This document shows positions 13,124 to 16,851 of a stretch of 16,851 nt of DNA, piece after piece; position 1 is the stretch's first letter, and each line of letters starts with the position of its first letter. The notes beneath the pieces were generated by a model. It ran no database searches and had not been told where the DNA came from. It saw only the letters and a program-made list of their open reading frames with translations. Origin of the DNA: Actinomycetota bacterium (GTDB lineage: Bacteria; Actinomycetota; Thermoleophilia; Gaiellales; Gaiellaceae); NCBI GenBank assembly GCA_013812265.1, contig JACCTQ010000181.1, positions 1 to 16,851 of the forward strand, given 5' to 3'. The position numbers were made by a program, and so were the translations under genes.

Positions 13124-13547
13124 CTCTGAGGCCCCCTTGGTCGGCATCCTCATCGGCTCGGCTTCGGATCGCGAGCGTATGGCCGACGCGGTCGCCGAGC
13201 TGGAGCGACTAGCGATCCCGTACGAGCTCGAGGTTCGCTCGGCTCACCGCGACCCGGACGCGGTGGCGGAGTATGCGCGCGGCGCGCGGGGGCGGGGGCT
13301 CCGGGTGGTCATCGCGGGGGCGGGGCTCGCGGCCGCGCTGCCCGGCGTCGTCGCCGCGCATACGGATCTTCCGGTCATCGGCGTGCCGCTTCGCTCGAGC
13401 AAGTCCCTGCTCGACGGGCTGGACGCGTTGCTCTCGATCGTGCAGATGCCGCCGGGCGTCCCGGTCGCCTGCGTGGGTGTCGACGGAGCACGGAACGCCG
13501 CCGCGCTGGCTGCGCGGATCCTGAACGTCTCTACGGCTTCGCAGTGA
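13119..13547 (+). CDS. purE: Divergent PurE-type N5-carboxyaminoimidazole ribonucleotide mutase / AIR carboxylase
   Basis: A 142-aa PurE that forms CAIR in purine synthesis. It has GSASD (13-17; the family usually has G-S-x-S-D), SAHRDP (41-46) with the catalytic His43, and LPVIGVP (84-90) followed by SIVQMPPGVPVACV. The segment that normally reads G-G-A-A-H-L-P-G is GLAAALPG here: the conserved histidine is Ala73 and a glycine is Leu70. The late glycine-rich loop is also changed (GVDGARNAA). No purK is in the window. It is probably still PurE from position and overall pattern, but whether it acts with N5-CAIR or with AIR and CO2 is open. Confidence 0.88.
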   Translation: MSSEAPLVGILIGSASDRERMADAVAELERLAIPYELEVRSAHRDPDAVAEYARGARGRGLRVVIAGAGLAAALPGVVAAHTDLPVIGVPLRSSKSLLDGLDALLSIVQMPPGVPVACVGVDGARNAAALAARILNVSTASQ

Positions 13548-13586
13548 CTCACGGCTCGTCCCGCTCGGTGGCAGAGACGCCGCGTC

Positions 13587-13617
13587 CGGAGGAACCCTCC
13601 GACAGGGAATCTAGACT
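13587..13617 (+). promoter_or_regulatory. purB promoter -10 with adjacent small hairpin
   Basis: TAGACT (13612-13617), identical to the purD -10, ends 6 nt before purB ATG 13624. A 6-bp hairpin CGGAGG-AAC-CCTCCG (13587-13601) occupies the -35 region and might be a weak purE terminator or an operator. No good -35 hexamer and no Shine-Dalgarno are seen. Confidence 0.45.
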
Positions 13618-13623
13618 CGCGCC

Positions 13624-14949
13624 ATGATTGCCCGCTATTCCCGCCCGGCGATGGCAAAGGTGTGGTCGGACGAGAGCAAGCTGGCACGCTGGCTGGAGGT
13701 AGAGCTGGCCGCCCTGGACGCATGGGCCGAGCTCGGCATTGTCCCAGCACGGGACGTCGCCGACATTCGAGCGCGCGCGGCCGTGCCCTCGCCCGCGCTC
13801 ATGGCCCAGCTGGAGGAGGCGACCCACCACGATGTCGCGGCGTTCGTCGATGCGGTCGCCATGGAGCTGGGCGCGAGCGGGCGCTGGTTTCACTACGGCC
13901 TCACCTCATCGGACGTGCTGGATACGGCGCTCGCGCTGCAGGTGAAGGAGGCGGGCGCGCTCGTTGCAGCAGGCGTCGAGCGAGCGCTCGCCGCCGTCCT
14001 CGACCGGGCGGAGGAACATCGTGAGACAGTGATGATGGGCCGTACCCACGGCATTCACGCAGAGCCGACCACCTTCGGACTAAAGCTTGCCGGCTGGGCG
14101 TTCGAGCTCGACCGGACGCGCTCGCGACTTGCGGCGGCCCTGGAGCGGATGCGAGTGGGCAAGCTTTCCGGCGCCGTCGGCACCTACTCCGCCACCGATC
14201 CTGAGCTCGAGCGCATGACCTGCGAGCGCCTCGGTCTCGAACCCGCTCACGCATCCACGCAGGTCGTCTCGCGCGACCGCCATGCCGAGCTCTTGACGAC
14301 ATTCGCGCTCGCGGCCTCCTCGCTCGAGCGGTTCGCGGTCGAGATACGCCATCTCGCCCGTACAGAGGTCGCAGAGGTCGAAGAGCCGTTCCAGCACGGC
14401 CAGAAGGGCTCCTCTGCCATGCCGCACAAGCGAAACCCCATCGTCGCCGAGCGCATCTGCGGACTGGCCCGCGTCGTCCGGTCGGCTGCTCTCGTTGGCC
14501 TCGAGAACGTTGCCCTCTGGCACGAGCGGGACATCTCGCATTCGTCGGCCGAGCGCGTCGTCATCCCCGACGCGTTTCTCGCGCTCGACTACATGCTCGA
14601 TCGCTTCGCGTGGCTCGTCGAGGGTCTCCGGGTGCGCGAGGACCGCATGCGCGCGAACCTCGCCGCAAGCTACGAGACATTCTTCAGCCAGCGACTCCTG
14701 CTGGCTCTCGTCGAGGAGGGACTTCCCCGCGATGACGCCTACCGGATTGTCCAGGGGCTGTCGGCGCGCTCTCTCGAAGAGAGACGGCCATTGCGTGACC
14801 TTGCCCGTGAGGACGAGACCGTCCAGGGGCGGCTCGCAGCCGGTGGGCTCGAGGACATCTTCCAGTTGGCGGCGTTCACCCGTCACGCGGACGCAATCTT
14901 CGATCGCGTCCGCGTGCTCGATGGAAAGGAGGCAGCGGTTCATGCCTGA
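13624..14949 (+). CDS. purB: Adenylosuccinate lyase
   Basis: A 441-aa enzyme of the fumarase/aspartase superfamily that cleaves SAICAR to AICAR and adenylosuccinate to AMP, so it serves both ends of the pathway. Motifs: THHD (67-70), TSSDVLDT (94-101), GRTHGIHAEPTTFG (139-152) with catalytic His142, and the signature SSAMPHKRNP (263-272) on the catalytic serine loop. The N-terminus MIARYSRPAM is typical of the bacterial form. Its stop lies 8 bp into purC. It heads the purB-purC-purS-purQ cluster and appears to have its own leaderless promoter, separate from purD-purE. Confidence 0.97.
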   Translation: MIARYSRPAMAKVWSDESKLARWLEVELAALDAWAELGIVPARDVADIRARAAVPSPALMAQLEEATHHDVAAFVDAVAMELGASGRWFHYGLTSSDVLDTALALQVKEAGALVAAGVERALAAVLDRAEEHRETVMMGRTHGIHAEPTTFGLKLAGWAFELDRTRSRLAAALERMRVGKLSGAVGTYSATDPELERMTCERLGLEPAHASTQVVSRDRHAELLTTFALAASSLERFAVEIRHLARTEVAEVEEPFQHGQKGSSAMPHKRNPIVAERICGLARVVRSAALVGLENVALWHERDISHSSAERVVIPDAFLALDYMLDRFAWLVEGLRVREDRMRANLAASYETFFSQRLLLALVEEGLPRDDAYRIVQGLSARSLEERRPLRDLAREDETVQGRLAAGGLEDIFQLAAFTRHADAIFDRVRVLDGKEAAVHA

Positions 14950-15805
14950 AGCGCCGGTCCACACGACCAGCGGAAAGGTGCGGGAGCTCTACGCGTCGGG
15001 GCCGGATCGCCTGCTCCTCGTCGCCAGTGACCGTATCTCCGTGTTCGACGTCGTCCTACCCACGGAGATTCCCGACAAGGGGCGGGTGCTGTCTGGGCTC
15101 TCGGCCTTCTGGTTTGCGCGCACCCGCGAGATCGTCCCGAACCACCTCCTCGATGTCGAGTCGGACGGCCGGTCGCTCGAATGCCGCCGTCTCGAGATGC
15201 TGCCGCTCGAGTGCGTAGTGCGCGGCTACCTGGCCGGCTCCGGCTGGAAGGACTACCACGCCACCGGGAAGACGTCGGGCCGCAGGCTGCCGTCCGGGCT
15301 GCGCGAGTCCGAGCGCCTGCCGGAACCTATCTTCACACCGTCCAGCAAGGCAACGAGCGGCCATGACGAGAACATCGACGTCGATCGCGCCGCCGAGCTC
15401 GTAGGACGGGAACGCCTGGCCGAGGTAGAGCAGCGTTCGCTCGAGCTCTACCGCTTCGCGGCAAACTGGGCGGCCGAGCGGGGGATCATCATCGCGGACA
15501 CGAAGTTCGAGTTCGGGCTGGATGATCGAGGTCACCTCGTGCTCGCAGACGAGGCGTTCACGCCGGACTCGTCTCGCTTCTGGCCCGCAGACCTGTACGC
15601 ACCGGGAAGACCCCAGCCGTCGTACGACAAGCAATTTGCCCGGGACTACTGCGAGCGCCTCGACTGGGACAAGACCGCACCCGGGCCCGAGCTTCCTGCC
15701 GACATCGTCCACGGAACCCGTACCCGCTACATCGAGGCGTTCGAGCGGCTGACCGGAGTGCTCTTCGCCGACTACCTCGCCGCCCCGGCGACCGTGCTTC
15801 GGTGA
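14942..15805 (+). CDS. purC: Phosphoribosylaminoimidazole-succinocarboxamide synthase (SAICAR synthetase)
   Basis: A 287-aa enzyme that joins CAIR and aspartate using ATP. SGKVRELY (10-17) is the nucleotide-binding start; LPLECVVRGYLAGSGWKDY (87-105) and FTPSSKATSGHDENI (131-145) are family signatures; IADTKFEFG and DEAFTPDSSRFWP complete the active site. The length fits the longer type found in actinobacteria and eukaryotes. The ATG overlaps the purB end by 8 nt and has an excellent Shine-Dalgarno AAGGAGG (14926-14932) inside purB, so it is translated as an operon gene. The last bases overlap purS as GTGA. Confidence 0.97.
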   Translation: MPEAPVHTTSGKVRELYASGPDRLLLVASDRISVFDVVLPTEIPDKGRVLSGLSAFWFARTREIVPNHLLDVESDGRSLECRRLEMLPLECVVRGYLAGSGWKDYHATGKTSGRRLPSGLRESERLPEPIFTPSSKATSGHDENIDVDRAAELVGRERLAEVEQRSLELYRFAANWAAERGIIIADTKFEFGLDDRGHLVLADEAFTPDSSRFWPADLYAPGRPQPSYDKQFARDYCERLDWDKTAPGPELPADIVHGTRTRYIEAFERLTGVLFADYLAAPATVLR

Positions 15806-16047
15806 GGGCAACGGTCGTCGTGCGGCCAAAGCCGGGAATCCTCGATCCGCAGGGAGAGGCGGTTCGAGACTCGCTGAGCAAACTCGGTTTCCCGGTTGCC
15901 GGCGCTCGCGTCGGCCGCATCGTCGAGCTCGAGCTCGAAGCCTCCGAGCTTGCGTCGGCCCGCGCGCAGGTCGAGCGTATGTGCGAGCAGCTGCTAGCGA
16001 ACCCCCTCATCGAGAGCTACGAGATCGAAGTCGAAACCGTGCGATGA
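15802..16047 (+). CDS. purS: Phosphoribosylformylglycinamidine synthase subunit PurS
   Basis: An 81-aa PurS, the small subunit bridging PurQ and PurL in three-part FGAM synthetases. It has the expected pattern: VVVRPKPGILDPQGEAV at the start, LGF in the middle, and a C-terminal strand PLIESYEIEVETV. GTG 15802 overlaps the purC TGA as GTGA, and its own TGA overlaps purQ as ATGA. Tight overlaps indicate coupled synthesis of subunits in fixed ratio. Confidence 0.96.
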   Translation: MRATVVVRPKPGILDPQGEAVRDSLSKLGFPVAGARVGRIVELELEASELASARAQVERMCEQLLANPLIESYEIEVETVR

Positions 16048-16745
16048 CCCGGGCGAAGCCGCGCATAGGGGTCGTGGTCTTCCCCGGGTCGAACGACGAC
16101 CGCGACGCAGCGTGGGCGCTGAGTGCCCTCGGCGGCGACCCTGTGAGCGTATGGCACGCGGACGAGGGCCTGCCCGCGGTTGACGGGGTGGTTCTCCCGG
16201 GTGGTTTCTCCTACGGCGACTATCTGCGGCCGGGCTCGATCGCACGCTTCTCTCCAGCGATGGAGGCAGTCAGAGCGTTTGCCGCCGACGGCGGCCTGGT
16301 GCTCGGCATCTGCAACGGTTTCCAGATCCTGTGCGAAGCCGGGCTGCTCCCCGGCGTCTTGCGGCGGAACGCGAGCTTACGCTTCGTCTGCCGCGACGTG
16401 GAAGTCGTCGTCGAGCGGACGGACACGCCGTTCACCGATCGTTGCCGAACGGGCGACCACCTGCGGATTCCCGTCAAGCACGGTGAAGGGTCATGGTTCG
16501 CGACAGAGGAGCTCTTGGCCGAGCTGCAGGATCGGCGGCAGATCCTTCTTCGCTACGCCCACGGCGACAACCCGAACGGCTCGGTCGGCGAGGTCGCAGG
16601 CGTCGTAAACGAGTCGGGAAACGTCTTCGGGCTGATGCCGCACCCGGAGCATGCGATCGACCCGCTGCTCGGCTCGTGCGACGGTGCAGTCCTCCTCGCC
16701 TCGTTCCTGGACGGCGCGGGCCGTCCGGCGTGTGCGGCCGCTTAA
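16044..16745 (+). CDS. purQ: Phosphoribosylformylglycinamidine synthase subunit PurQ (glutaminase)
   Basis: A 233-aa class I glutamine amidotransferase that supplies ammonia to PurL. GVVVFPGSNDDRD opens the domain, VLPGGFSYGDYLRPG carries the oxyanion region, the nucleophile Cys90 is in LGICNGFQ, and His200/Glu202 in MPHPEH complete the triad. The C-terminus is a few Ala-rich residues longer than common. ATG 16044 overlaps the purS stop by 4 bp. The partner purL is expected to the right, outside the window. Confidence 0.97.
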   Translation: MTRAKPRIGVVVFPGSNDDRDAAWALSALGGDPVSVWHADEGLPAVDGVVLPGGFSYGDYLRPGSIARFSPAMEAVRAFAADGGLVLGICNGFQILCEAGLLPGVLRRNASLRFVCRDVEVVVERTDTPFTDRCRTGDHLRIPVKHGEGSWFATEELLAELQDRRQILLRYAHGDNPNGSVGEVAGVVNESGNVFGLMPHPEHAIDPLLGSCDGAVLLASFLDGAGRPACAAA

Positions 16746-16851
16746 GAACTCGTTTCAGAATGACGCTTCGTCGTCGGGGTGCGCTGGGCGGCGTCAGGCA
16801 AGGACGCAGGGAGCGCGCATGTGCTGGCACATGTAAGCGACCGAGGACGCG
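16746..16851. other. Right-edge non-coding stretch with a short Cys/Trp/His mini-ORF
   Basis: After purQ no recognised gene is visible. ATG at 16819 begins a five-codon reading frame encoding MCWHM and ending at TAA 16836. It is preceded by AGGGAG at 16808-16813 (5-nt spacing). It lies inside a palindrome CATGTGC-TG-GCACATG (16818-16833). This could be a leader peptide or chance. Confidence 0.2.

Noticed and set aside
16760..16851. Open plus-strand frame from ATG 16760 running off the right edge
   Set aside because: Short, Arg/Gly-rich, no PurL-like N-terminus and no ribosome site; not supportable as a gene.

Overview
The window is about 70% GC and its coding density is high. It looks like an actinobacterial chromosome, most likely class Thermoleophilia (Gaiellales/Solirubrobacterales-like) and perhaps from an uncultured member. 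The reasons are GTG/TTG starts, GTGA/ATGA stop-start overlaps, a gene order rpsF-ssb-rpsR-rplI-dnaB-purA, and a secreted protein whose mature N-terminus is a Lys/Arg/Cys-rich stretch typical of that class. The taxonomic call is inference from gene content, not a database result. I see no mobile element, CRISPR array, rRNA or tRNA. This is mostly a core housekeeping region, and I did not find a clearly new multi-gene system; the unusual items are regulatory structures and a few lineage-specific proteins.

Layout. Positions 1-278 (-) hold the N-terminus of a ferredoxin-reductase-like flavoprotein, divergent from a hemolysin III/PAQR membrane protein (397-1056, +). On the minus strand, reading from right to left, are: a small single-TM coiled-coil protein (6466-6134) closed by a strong hairpin; a secreted protein with a proline-rich linker and a duplicated domain (5902-4952); two overlapping P-loop GTPases, one dynamin-like and one YfjP-like (4861-1557); and an O6-alkylguanine-DNA alkyltransferase (1517-1053). 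From 6577 the plus strand carries rpsF, ssb, rpsR, rplI (translation and ssDNA binding), a 290-bp gap with DnaA-box-like sites, dnaB, an 83-aa Cys/His zinc-ribbon-like protein overlapping dnaB, and purA. A convergent 108-aa hypothetical gene (11776-11450, -) meets purA at a large hairpin. Then come purD-purE and purB-purC-purS-purQ, all on +. The separate purS and purQ predict a three-subunit FGAM synthetase, with purL expected just past the right edge.

Regulatory reading. Seven first-of-transcript genes (FNR-like, hlyIII, MGMT, the 110-aa TM protein, the 108-aa hypothetical, purD and purB) have a TANNNT -10-like hexamer ending 6-8 nt before a start codon that lacks a clear Shine-Dalgarno. 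This points to widespread leaderless transcripts. Genes inside operons (rpsF, ssb, rpsR, purC) instead have good Shine-Dalgarno sequences or overlap the previous gene. The rpsF leader can fold into a stem with a CCG-containing bulge that resembles the known S6:S18 autoregulatory RNA.
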